Numbered from the stretch's first letter, positions 1 to 4,721 are shown. The stretch is DNA of 9,169 nt from Deferribacteres bacterium (GCA_013152795.1 JAADFS010000023.1:1-9169), one strand, 5' to 3'. Numbers and translations are program-made. The notes: a model not told the origin generated them from the letters alone.

Positions 1-1
1 T

Positions 2-52
2 CAGACAGGTACCAATATCAAGTATCCGGAGAAAGGCGGGAGATATGTTTAA
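2..52 (+). CDS. 3' end of an upstream gene (partial)
   Basis: A reading frame enters from the left edge and ends at a TAA at 50-52, reading QTGTNIKYPEKGGRYV. It overlaps the start of the next gene by 8 bases, a common arrangement in compact phage genomes. Only 16 codons are visible and another frame is also open here, so coding status and function cannot be judged. Confidence 0.3.
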   Translation, partial: QTGTNIKYPEKGGRYV

Positions 53-344
53 ACATTCACCCGAGCCGTGGAGAAATGAGAGCATTACCATCCTGGGAGC
101 AGACGGGAAGAAAATTGCCATTATGGCATCCCCGTTTGACCTGAAAAGGCAGGAAGCCAATGTCCGTCGTATCGTTGCCTGTGTTAACGCTTGCGCTGGT
201 ATCAGCACAGATGCTCTGAATAGTGGAGCTATAGAGAATTTGATCAAGTCCTGTGAGGATGTTTTAAGGCAGGCTGAAGAATATGCTGGGACGGGTAGTC
301 TTCTTGATGCTCTCCGGGATGCGTTGAGCAAATTAAAGGAGTAG
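45..344 (+). CDS. Small phage-type protein of unknown function (99 aa)
   Basis: The product starts MFKHSPEPW and contains the phrase ANVRRIVACVNACAGIST around residues 38-54. From memory of the family, a HxPxPW opening followed by a short beta region and an 'AN-RRIVACVNACAGI' helix marks a widespread class of short phage and prophage proteins with no assigned function. The C-terminal third (residues 60-99) is predicted helical and rich in Leu, Ala and Glu. There is no signal peptide or membrane segment. The ATG is preceded by AAAGG at 32-35 and GGGAG at 38-42. The frame is also open upstream, but the family-like N-terminus supports this start. The family match is recall, not a search. Confidence 0.8.
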   Translation: MFKHSPEPWRNESITILGADGKKIAIMASPFDLKRQEANVRRIVACVNACAGISTDALNSGAIENLIKSCEDVLRQAEEYAGTGSLLDALRDALSKLKE

Positions 345-380
345 TTCATGGAAGACTCAATTGTTTCAATCCTTGCTTAT

Positions 381-409
381 AAAAAAGTCCCTTGTAAGGG
401 ATTTTTTTT
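381..409 (+). terminator. Rho-independent terminator, possibly an attenuator
   Basis: The arms TCCCTT and AAGGGA flank a 2-base loop and are followed by eight T residues; a run of six A precedes the stem and can pair with the T tract. It lies 36 bases after the stop of the 99-aa gene and only two bases before the ribosome binding site of the next gene. It may simply end the upstream transcript, or it may gate the downstream gene. Confidence 0.75.
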
Positions 410-428
410 CGAAAAGGAGGTTTTTTTT

Positions 429-572
429 ATGAGCTGCCGTATGTATGAAGTCCGGCCGGAAAAGCTTAAGTGTCTTTGTTACATTTGCGCCGTAAGAGGT
501 GGCTGGCCGGATTGTGACCTTTCCAAAGATGAAGACCTTGTCAAGAGGGCTTACAGGTTGTTGCAAATGTGA
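429..572 (+). CDS. Cysteine-rich mini-protein (47 aa), unknown function
   Basis: The 47-residue product begins MSCRMYEVRPEKLKC and has five cysteines (C3, C16, C18, C21, C30). The CLCYIC cluster plus the later CDL could bind a metal ion, but no named family is recognised. An ideal AAAAGGAGG (412-420) sits 8 bases before the ATG. The same frame is open back to an ATG at 348, which has its own good site (AAAGGAG, 335-341, spacing 6). That longer 74-aa form would be read through the terminator hairpin and gives a low-complexity KKVPCKGFFFEKEVFF stretch, so the 429 start is preferred. The two-start arrangement is discussed as a finding. Confidence 0.6.
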   Translation: MSCRMYEVRPEKLKCLCYICAVRGGWPDCDLSKDEDLVKRAYRLLQM

Positions 573-589
573 TGTTCCTTCCTTTCCAC

Positions 590-617
590 CCATCCTTTGG
601 ATGGCAATTTTTAATTT
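590..617 (+). terminator. Probable Rho-independent terminator
   Basis: A perfect 6-bp stem, CCATCC-TTT-GGATGG (590-604), is followed by a CAATTTTTAATTT tail. It lies 17 bases after the stop of the 47-aa cysteine-rich gene and before the ribosome binding site of the next one. The T run is interrupted, so termination may be partial. Confidence 0.55.
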
Positions 618-641
618 CTTACAACAACGGAGGTAAAAAAC

Positions 642-848
642 ATGTTAGTAGAAACAGAGAGAGAGGCCGGACTTAAAATTTACTGCTATAGTTGCGGATG
701 CGTTGCCGGGAAGTGCAGAGAGAAGGGGTGCAGTTCAGGTCCATCTGCCTGCAGGCACTGCAACGAAAAGTCTTTTTTAGACAAGTGCGGCAATCACGAA
801 GGTCTTCCCAGGTTACATGATTTCAGATGCGTTGAATATCATGCTTAA
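642..848 (+). CDS. Cysteine-rich small protein (68 aa), possible zinc binder
   Basis: The 68-residue product has nine cysteines (about 13% of residues), arranged as CYSCGC, CREKGC, CRHC, then two single cysteines, with several histidines (residues 39, 52, 59, 67). CxxC and CxxxxC pairs next to histidines suggest one or two zinc or other metal sites, but the spacing fits no family I can name. The start is supported by CGGAGG at 628-633, eight bases before the ATG. It follows the 47-aa cysteine-rich gene, from which a hairpin terminator separates it. No signal peptide is present, so it is probably cytoplasmic. Function is unknown. Confidence 0.65.
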   Translation: MLVETEREAGLKIYCYSCGCVAGKCREKGCSSGPSACRHCNEKSFLDKCGNHEGLPRLHDFRCVEYHA

Positions 849-894
849 CCGTTAAGTCCCTGGCTTGTAGGGCAGTTAGAAGTCATTCTTGATG

Positions 895-906
895 GCCTGA
901 TCAGGC
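895..906. promoter_or_regulatory. Perfect 12-base palindrome upstream of a small gene
   Basis: GCCTGATCAGGC is a perfect palindrome ending 15 bases before the ATG at 922 and just ahead of its ribosome binding site. Its position suits an operator. The TGATCAG core recurs in the dyad at 1562-1580, also just upstream of a gene. Chance is not excluded. Confidence 0.3.
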
Positions 907-921
907 TGCTGGAGGTGTTTT

Positions 922-1047
922 ATGAACATCTGGATATATTTCAACATGAGACGGATGAATGTATCTGCAAGGACGGCTTTTCTTGTCGCACAGGAGGCTG
1001 AAAGGAACAGAAGGCTTGGCCGTACTGTAAAGAAGGAAAAAGATTAA
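922..1047 (+). CDS. Very small basic protein (41 aa), unknown
   Basis: The reading frame encodes 41 residues starting MNIWIYFNMRRMNVSAR and ending in a lysine/arginine-rich tail, RRLGRTVKKEKD. The start has a GGAGG at 911-915 with 6-base spacing. The first ten residues are aromatic and hydrophobic and the C-terminal part is strongly basic and probably helical, as in small nucleic-acid-binding phage proteins, but that is only a compositional impression. The ORF fills a gap that would otherwise lack a gene. No family is recognised. Confidence 0.5.
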   Translation: MNIWIYFNMRRMNVSARTAFLVAQEAERNRRLGRTVKKEKD

Positions 1048-1075
1048 AAAACTGAAAAGGAGGTGTATCTGATGC

Positions 1076-1183
1076 TTGACAGAAGATCAACCCGGTAATG
1101 TTGCTCAGGCCGAAAGGAGTGCCTTTATCAAGGAAGTTTTCAATATGTTTGACCAGATACTAGAGTTTCCTGGAAATCTCTAA
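1076..1183 (+). CDS. Very small acidic protein (35 aa) with TTG start
   Basis: Starting at TTG 1076 the frame reads MTEDQPGNVAQAERSAFI then a hydrophobic-acidic helix ending FDQILEFPGNL. An excellent AAAAGGAGG lies at 1055-1063, 12 bases before this TTG and 8 bases before an ATG at 1072. That ATG is in a different frame and stops after 8 codons. Either the TTG is the true start, or the ATG frame is a decoy or leader, or a one-base change has broken an ATG-started gene. The composition of the TTG frame looks protein-like. Its last 24 bases overlap the 3' end of the minus-strand gene 1160-1408. Confidence 0.4.
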   Translation: MTEDQPGNVAQAERSAFIKEVFNMFDQILEFPGNL

Positions 1184-1408
1184 CCACTGTGTGGCTTTCG
1201 CTTGAGCCTCTGCTTCTGCATACCCCTCTCTCAGGAATCCTTCAAAAAACGCCATCCACTCTTCATCTTCTGTCATGTCCTCTGTAGTATCAACTATAGC
1301 TCCACGATATCCAGCGTTCAGTAGTTGTCTGTCCATTTCCCTGATTAGAGGGACCGCTCCGGGATTAACTTTCCTGATCCTCTCCCTTATGTTTTCACGT
1401 TCTGCCAT
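1160..1408 (-). CDS. Acidic helical protein (82 aa), unknown; opposite orientation
   Basis: The 82-residue product (MAERENIRERIRKVNPGAV at the start) has a basic N-terminal helix, then an acidic centre, TTEDMTEDEEWMAFFEGF, and a C-terminal Ala/Glu-rich helix, AEAEAQAKATQWLEISRKL. Composition and hydrophobic periodicity look like a real soluble protein; the competing + strand frame (1275-1511) is serine- and leucine-rich and looks like a shadow. There is no good ribosome binding site before the ATG. A sigma-A-like promoter (TTGACA, 17 bases, TTAAAT) ends only 6 bases before the ATG, so the mRNA may be leaderless. An internal ATG at codon 25 is a possible alternative start. It is one of only two genes here facing left. 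Function is not recognised. Confidence 0.55.
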   Translation of the reverse strand: MAERENIRERIRKVNPGAVPLIREMDRQLLNAGYRGAIVDTTEDMTEDEEWMAFFEGFLREGYAEAEAQAKATQWLEISRKL

Positions 1409-1414
1409 TGCTTT

Positions 1415-1443
1415 ATTTAAAGGGATTTTAATCCTTTTGTCAA
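1415..1443 (-). promoter_or_regulatory. Sigma-A-type promoter with dyad in its spacer
   Basis: Read on the minus strand, TTGACA (1443-1438) is a perfect -35 box, followed by a 17-base spacer and TTAAAT (1420-1415), which matches four of six -10 positions. The spacer contains GGATT-AA-AATCC (1423-1434), and the dyad extends outward with 8 of 9 positions paired (1419-1438), typical of a repressor operator. The expected transcription start is at or next to the ATG at 1408. Confidence 0.5.
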
Positions 1444-1561
1444 GAGTCCCGGTTGTCTCTCATCCAACAGGGGCAAACGGGATGAGGATACTGCCGGAGC
1501 TGGTTCCGTAGGCCACGCACATCAAAAGAGATACATGCGAGGGCGGCTCCTGGAGCAGCGG

Positions 1562-1580
1562 CCGGTGATCAGATAACCGG
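1562..1580. promoter_or_regulatory. 19-base imperfect dyad upstream of the 97-aa gene
   Basis: CCGGTGATCAGATAACCGG has outer arms CCGGT/ACCGG and inner pairs around a central A, giving 8 of 9 matched positions. It lies just before the ribosome binding site (TAAGGAGG) of the gene at 1605. It could be an operator or a small RNA hairpin. The rest of the 1409-1604 gap holds nothing else recognised. Confidence 0.35.
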
Positions 1581-1604
1581 GAGGTTAAGTAAGGAGGAAA
1601 CAAG

Positions 1605-1898
1605 ATGAAGATCAGGCCCGAGACGTTTAAGGAATTGAAGGAGGATATTGATACTGTGATTTCCAGGGCCGGTTTTGACGTTGCGGATGCTGTTCGAAAG
1701 AGCAATATTGTCAGTGTAGGGTTTAGTCTTTTAAGCATTGTCAATTCAGACAGGGCTTATCATGACCATCCTACTTATAAGGTAAGACCCCGTTTACTGT
1801 CTTATACAGGACGGAAATATCGCTGGTTACATGATCAGGGGCTGAACGACAATCATATCGAGACGGCCTTAAAAAAAATTCTCTCTGAATATATCTAA
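1605..1898 (+). CDS. Hypothetical protein (97 aa)
   Basis: The 97-residue product starts MKIRPETFKELKEDIDTVIS. It is probably all-helical in its first half (residues 5-50) and ends in a basic, aromatic segment, YTGRKYRWLHDQGLNDNHIE, then a C-terminal helix, TALKKILSEYI. The KYRWLHDQGLNDNHIETAL part resembles a small DNA-binding or structural helix pair, but I cannot place it in a family. The ATG has a strong TAAGGAGG eight bases upstream. No signal peptide, membrane segment or metal motif is present. A 19-base dyad just upstream may control it. Confidence 0.7.
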   Translation: MKIRPETFKELKEDIDTVISRAGFDVADAVRKSNIVSVGFSLLSIVNSDRAYHDHPTYKVRPRLLSYTGRKYRWLHDQGLNDNHIETALKKILSEYI

Positions 1899-1974
1899 TA
1901 CCTGTGTGGACTGTGGCGGGGGGCTGGTATACAGAAGTCCGGTGAGATGTTTTTTTCAAAAAATATCCTATCCC

Positions 1975-1993
1975 AAAAAGGAGGTTTTTTATG
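1975..1993 (+). promoter_or_regulatory. A5-GGAGG-T6 ribosome binding site
   Basis: The start codon at 1991 is preceded by AAAAAGGAGGTTTTTT. The A and T runs can pair and would expose GGAGG in the loop. A near-identical element (AAAAGGAGG then eight T residues) precedes the gene at 429. In both places a T7-8/C/A4-6 sequence also lies upstream. Confidence 0.5.
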
Positions 1994-2206
1994 TGTCAAA
2001 GACAGAAATCAGCAAGGTTTATTGCAAGGTCCAGAGGCCTTATCGGTTCAACTAATCCAGGAGCAAGGCTGTATGAGCTGGTTAACACAAACCCGGCTCT
2101 CGTGTTAGAGAAGATAGCAGAGCTGGATTATTCGGACAGGACTGCTCCGGAGATCAAGAGGATAACAAGAAAGGCGTTAGCTCAGCTAACGCCTTCTCCT
2201 GTCTGA
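1991..2206 (+). CDS. Small basic protein (71 aa), unknown
   Basis: The 71-residue product begins MCQRQKSARFIARSRGLIG, strongly basic, followed by GARLYELVNTNPALVLEKIAEL and a C-terminal helix, PEIKRITRKALAQL. The pattern suggests a helical, possibly nucleic-acid-binding protein, but no family is recognised. The start is set by an ideal GGAGG six bases upstream. The last twelve codons contain one arm-loop-arm of an 11-bp inverted repeat (2171-2195) that also acts as the probable terminator of the convergent gene 2211-2447, so the end of this coding sequence has a second role. The two stop codons are four bases apart. Confidence 0.65.
   Translation: MCQRQKSARFIARSRGLIGSTNPGARLYELVNTNPALVLEKIAELDYSDRTAPEIKRITRKALAQLTPSPV
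2171..2195 (-). terminator. 11-bp perfect hairpin inside a coding end; terminator of the convergent gene
   Basis: AAGGCGTTAGC and GCTAACGCCTT pair perfectly around a TCA loop. Read on the minus strand, the stem is followed by a T-rich TCTTGTTATC and lies 15 bases past the stop of the zinc-ribbon gene, so it fits that gene's terminator. On the + strand the tail (CTCCTGTCTG) is not T-rich, so termination in that direction is less likely, although the hairpin would still protect the RNA end. Confidence 0.65.
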
Positions 2207-2210
2207 GAAG

Positions 2211-2447
2211 TTAATTAATTATGTAGTGCTTGGCTTTAACCAGCCTGCCACATCGAGGGCAGTAAGGCTCTACCAGAGTATAGCGTGTTCCTCCTACCTT
2301 TATATCCCTGTATTCCGCCAGTACTTTTTCATCCACTACATCAATCGTTAAAAGACAGCGGGAACATACCGGAGTCTCCTGCCTTACTGCCTTACTCAAT
2401 TGCTCCAAAGAAATCATTCTTAACAATTTTTCTTCTACCTCTATCAT
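2211..2447 (-). CDS. Zinc-ribbon protein (78 aa), opposite orientation
   Basis: The 78-residue product has two CxxC knuckles, CSRC (C28, C31) and CPRCG (C63, C66), separated by 31 residues of predicted beta structure (VDEKVLAEYRDIKVGGTRY), the layout of a zinc ribbon. The N-terminus is an acidic/hydrophobic helix with MISLEQLSKAV. It has a strong AGGAGG site upstream of the ATG, its own promoter (TTGACA/TATATT) and a hairpin terminator, so it is a self-contained unit reading against the surrounding genes. Zinc ribbons of this size occur in transcription regulators, antitoxins of the YgiT/MqsA type and phage anti-host factors; the sequence does not decide between them. The gene faces away from the ORF at 2524. 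Confidence 0.75.
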   Translation of the reverse strand: MIEVEEKLLRMISLEQLSKAVRQETPVCSRCLLTIDVVDEKVLAEYRDIKVGGTRYTLVEPYCPRCGRLVKAKHYIIN

Positions 2448-2466
2448 TGTTGCCCCTCCTGTTGTA

Positions 2467-2496
2467 AATATAAAGATTTTACAGAAAAAATGTCAA
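2467..2496 (-). promoter_or_regulatory. Sigma-A-type promoter with overlapping dyad
   Basis: Read on the minus strand, TTGACA (2496-2491) is followed by an 18-base spacer and TATATT (2472-2467), which matches five of six -10 positions. TGTAAA (2463-2468) and TTTACA (2478-2483), 9 bases apart, form an inverted repeat over the -10 box, in a good place for a repressor. The ribosome binding site AGGAGG and the ATG at 2447 follow. Confidence 0.65.
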
Positions 2497-2523
2497 ACAA
2501 ATGAATTGAAAAAAAGGAGATTG

Positions 2524-2802
2524 ATGTTGCAATACCGATTCGCACGTCATGCAGTAACACAATGGGGAAGATTAGCCGCATGTCTGGGGGTTGATAACAG
2601 CATCGAGGAGCTGGAAAAGATTTTCAGACAAGCAAAGCCGGAAAAACCTGACTGCAGGTCTACCCGTTGGAACATATTTGTAAGACAGATATTGCATGGA
2701 GAAACCGAATACCGGGTAGCAAAAGGCTGGAGGTTTGTAGTGGATGGTTCTACTGTGGTTACTGTAGAAAGAGTCCGGCCTCATGAAAACTATATCAGAT
2801 AG
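2524..2802 (+). CDS. Hypothetical protein (92 aa), faintly DUF4258/RelE-like
   Basis: The protein begins MLQYRFARHAVTQWGRLA and ends in predicted beta strands, YRVAKGWRFVVDGSTVVTV, then ERVRPHENYIR. An N-terminal RHAxxRW-like helix plus a C-terminal strand pair with 'VVTV' recalls DUF4258 and related RelE/BrnT-fold proteins, by impression only. AAAAAGGAGA ends at 2520; the ATG at 2524 has a short 3-base gap, the TTG at 2527 has 6 bases, and the frame is also open to a TTG at 2506 that precedes the site. The true start is therefore 2524 or 2527. It is divergent from a zinc-ribbon gene, with about 75 bases between the starts holding that gene's promoter. Confidence 0.65.
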   Translation: MLQYRFARHAVTQWGRLAACLGVDNSIEELEKIFRQAKPEKPDCRSTRWNIFVRQILHGETEYRVAKGWRFVVDGSTVVTVERVRPHENYIR

Positions 2803-2804
2803 GA

Positions 2805-2862
2805 GGCTGGTACGCTCCGTTCCTAAAGAACCTACTGCATTCCAGGGGCAGAAGGACCAGCC
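2805..2862 (+). other. Inverted repeat in the leader of the sigma gene
   Basis: GGCTGGT (2805-2811) and ACCAGCC (2856-2862) are 7-bp complementary arms flanking 44 bases, inside which GTTC and GAAC can form a smaller stem. The structure occupies most of the gap before the sigma-factor ribosome binding site. It may be a regulatory fold in the mRNA or a chance repeat; no known riboswitch is recognised. Confidence 0.3.
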
Positions 2863-2910
2863 GGTATCTGCGATGAGACGTCCCACGACACTATTGAGGA
2901 GGTGTTATTG

Positions 2911-3624
2911 ATGCAAAAGGGAAAGATTGCAAGAAAAGAGATGTTGGAACTCTTACAGGCCAGAAGTCATTATGGCTCTGATTCCATTGAAGTTCTTGTG
3001 CAGAAATATAAGTTTCTGATCTATGGACTGGCACAGAAACTTCTTAACCTGGAGGTTCAGGATGAATTTGATGATCTTGTCCAGAAAGGTTATCTCGGAC
3101 TCTTTGAAGCAATTAACAAGTATAGCAAGTCCCGCGTTAAATCAGCTTTTACCACTTATGTGTATGGGTGGATAAAGGCCAACATGATGGACGGTGGTCA
3201 CAGGGTTGCTCACAAGAGAATATATTGCAGGTCATGCAGTTCGGACAGTAAAAAGATTTACTGTTTTAGCTCTTTTAATGGAATGTTCTGCCCTGCCTGC
3301 GGTAAGCAGTTCAGTTACGCGCAGAATCACCTTCAGGAATTGTCTTTAAATGATGACGTTCTTGATGGGGTAACGTTCCAGGATATTATCCCTTCTTATG
3401 ACCCTGATGTTCTGTATCAGACAGAGTTGAAGGAACTGTGGCAGATAGTGGATACACTTCCTGAGCGCTTCAGGGGTGTCATTAAAAAACGATACTTGCA
3501 AGGCAAAACTCTAAGCGAGATTGGGGCTGATTACAATATTACAAAAGAGGCCGTGAGGCAAAGAGAGAAAAAGGCTTTAAAGATTCTTAAAAAGAGATTC
3601 TGCATGGAAAGGAGTTACAGTTGA
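2911..3624 (+). CDS. Sigma-70 family sigma factor with an embedded zinc ribbon
   Basis: This 237-aa protein should bind host RNA polymerase core and redirect it to phage promoters. Region 2 spans about residues 25-100: DEFDDLVQKGYLGLFEAINK (core contact, 2.1-2.2) and FTTYVYGWIKANMMD (2.3, -10 melting). Where region 3 would be expected, residues 104-135 carry CRSC (C106, C109) and CPAC (C127, C130), a zinc ribbon. A linker, LSLNDDVLDGVTFQDII, resembles region 3.2 with its SLDxP-type phrase. Region 4 (residues 172-230) has TLPERFRGVIKKRYLQGKT and the helix-turn-helix LSEIGADYNITKEAVRQREK, close to housekeeping sigma factors at the -35 helix. GAGGAGG at 2896-2902 sets the ATG at 2911; an upstream in-frame GTG at 2902 lies inside that site. 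The stop overlaps the clamp start in TTGA. The zinc ribbon is unusual for this family. Confidence 0.85.
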   Translation: MQKGKIARKEMLELLQARSHYGSDSIEVLVQKYKFLIYGLAQKLLNLEVQDEFDDLVQKGYLGLFEAINKYSKSRVKSAFTTYVYGWIKANMMDGGHRVAHKRIYCRSCSSDSKKIYCFSSFNGMFCPACGKQFSYAQNHLQELSLNDDVLDGVTFQDIIPSYDPDVLYQTELKELWQIVDTLPERFRGVIKKRYLQGKTLSEIGADYNITKEAVRQREKKALKILKKRFCMERSYS

Positions 3625-4709
3625 GATGTGTTGTCAGTAAAAAGTTGAGCAGTGCATGCAAGATACTAAGTATTGAGGAAAGTGATACCCCGATACACAT
3701 GTTTGCATTTAACGATGGTGTGCAGGGGAGTTTGAGATTGGAAGCATCGGATGGGATAAAACACCTGGCATTGTTCCTGACGGCAGAGGTGGACGAAGAT
3801 TTCGATTTTATTGTCCCCGCAAGATATATCCCGGTCCTGTCCAATATGAATGGAGATATCATCTTTTCAGCTCTTAAGAAGCATATGCGGATATCTGACA
3901 GCAGCAGCACAATAAATATCCCCTTTTTCGAAGGAAATGGCCCTCTTCGTCCAGCTATAGGCACTCCATTAGGTACTGTTACTACAGAGCTCAATATAGT
4001 TAAGGATCTCTTTGAAAGAGCCCTGTTTGCTGCTGGATCAGAGAAAAATGCTGATCATCGTTTCAACTACGGCTGTATACTGCTTGAATGCAACCAGGAT
4101 GTTGTCAGAGCAGTTGGAAGCGACAGGAGAGTCATTGCTATATCAACTATCTACAAGGGCAGTCCATACCAGGGAAGATTCCTCTTGCCTAAAGTGGGGG
4201 TTAGGATGATCGGGAAAATGGATGGGGATATGCTTACTATGAGTTTCTATGACAGGGCTGTAGGTTTTACTGTTGATGGGGAGATGTCATGTGAATTATA
4301 CATCCCTGAGCATAACGGGGTATTCCCTCCATATGAAGATGTAACTGTAAAAGGCCGTACCTTTCTGAAGGGCAGTCGAGATGAATTTCTGTCGGTTGTT
4401 TCACATATGCGAAAACTTTCAGACAAACTGCAGATTAACATGTCATACGCGAACTATGTTAAAAGACCCCCCAGGTTTTCTGCCAGAGATGATTTTGGTG
4501 TATCTATGGAAAGATTTCCTGATCTGCGCTGGGAGGGAGACCCGCTCAAAATAAAGGTTAATGCTTCTACTTTCTATGGTGTTATTAAACATGCCCGCGG
4601 TAATGTGACGGTCTCCTTTACTAACGATATGGGGCCAATCAGGGTTGAAGGCGAAGATAGTAGTTATGTTGCCTTTTTAATGCCGTTTCTCCCGACTGAA
4701 AGGAGATGA
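3621..4709 (+). CDS. dnaN: DNA sliding clamp, DnaN (polymerase III beta) type
   Basis: The 362-aa product has the length and three-part layout of a bacterial beta clamp, a ring that encircles DNA and tethers polymerase and other enzymes. Domain 1 (about 1-115) holds LRLEASDG and FIVPARYIPVLSNM. Domain 2 (about 122-235) holds LFERALFAAG, CILLECNQDVVRAVGSDRRV, equivalent to the family's 'l.lvATDghRla' phrase, then GVFPPYEDV, which matches the conserved 'FPdYe.v' at the domain 2/3 junction. Domain 3 (about 240-362) ends in SYVAFLMPF, like the C-terminal 'yvlMPmr'. Sequence is diverged throughout, as expected for a phage copy. The TTG start overlaps the sigma stop by four bases with AAAGGAG six bases upstream, so sigma and clamp are probably made together. 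No clamp loader or polymerase is in view, so host factors may be used. Confidence 0.85.
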   Translation: MRCVVSKKLSSACKILSIEESDTPIHMFAFNDGVQGSLRLEASDGIKHLALFLTAEVDEDFDFIVPARYIPVLSNMNGDIIFSALKKHMRISDSSSTINIPFFEGNGPLRPAIGTPLGTVTTELNIVKDLFERALFAAGSEKNADHRFNYGCILLECNQDVVRAVGSDRRVIAISTIYKGSPYQGRFLLPKVGVRMIGKMDGDMLTMSFYDRAVGFTVDGEMSCELYIPEHNGVFPPYEDVTVKGRTFLKGSRDEFLSVVSHMRKLSDKLQINMSYANYVKRPPRFSARDDFGVSMERFPDLRWEGDPLKIKVNASTFYGVIKHARGNVTVSFTNDMGPIRVEGEDSSYVAFLMPFLPTERR

Positions 4710-4721
4710 TGGATGTTGGAC

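Noticed and set aside
1076..1103. TTGACA at 1076-1081 as a + strand -35 box
   Set aside because: No acceptable -10 box lies 16-18 bases downstream; the nearest TAATGT is only 14 bases away, and the sequence is explained by the start of the small ORF.
1275..1511. 78-codon + strand ORF overlapping the minus-strand gene
   Set aside because: Serine/leucine-rich shadow composition and no ribosome binding site; the minus-strand frame is more protein-like and has a promoter.
2783..2911. 42-codon ORF bridging the 92-aa gene and the sigma gene
   Set aside because: No ribosome binding site precedes its ATG, and it overlaps coding or leader sequence at both ends.
3331..3350. QELSLN in the sigma factor as a clamp-binding motif (QLSLF-like)
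   Set aside because: It falls in the conserved sigma region 3.2 linker, where a 'SLD' phrase is normal for the family, and it lacks the final aromatic residue.
3587..3994. 135-codon minus-strand ORF across the sigma/clamp junction
   Set aside because: It is antisense to well-supported sigma and clamp genes, with composition typical of a shadow frame.
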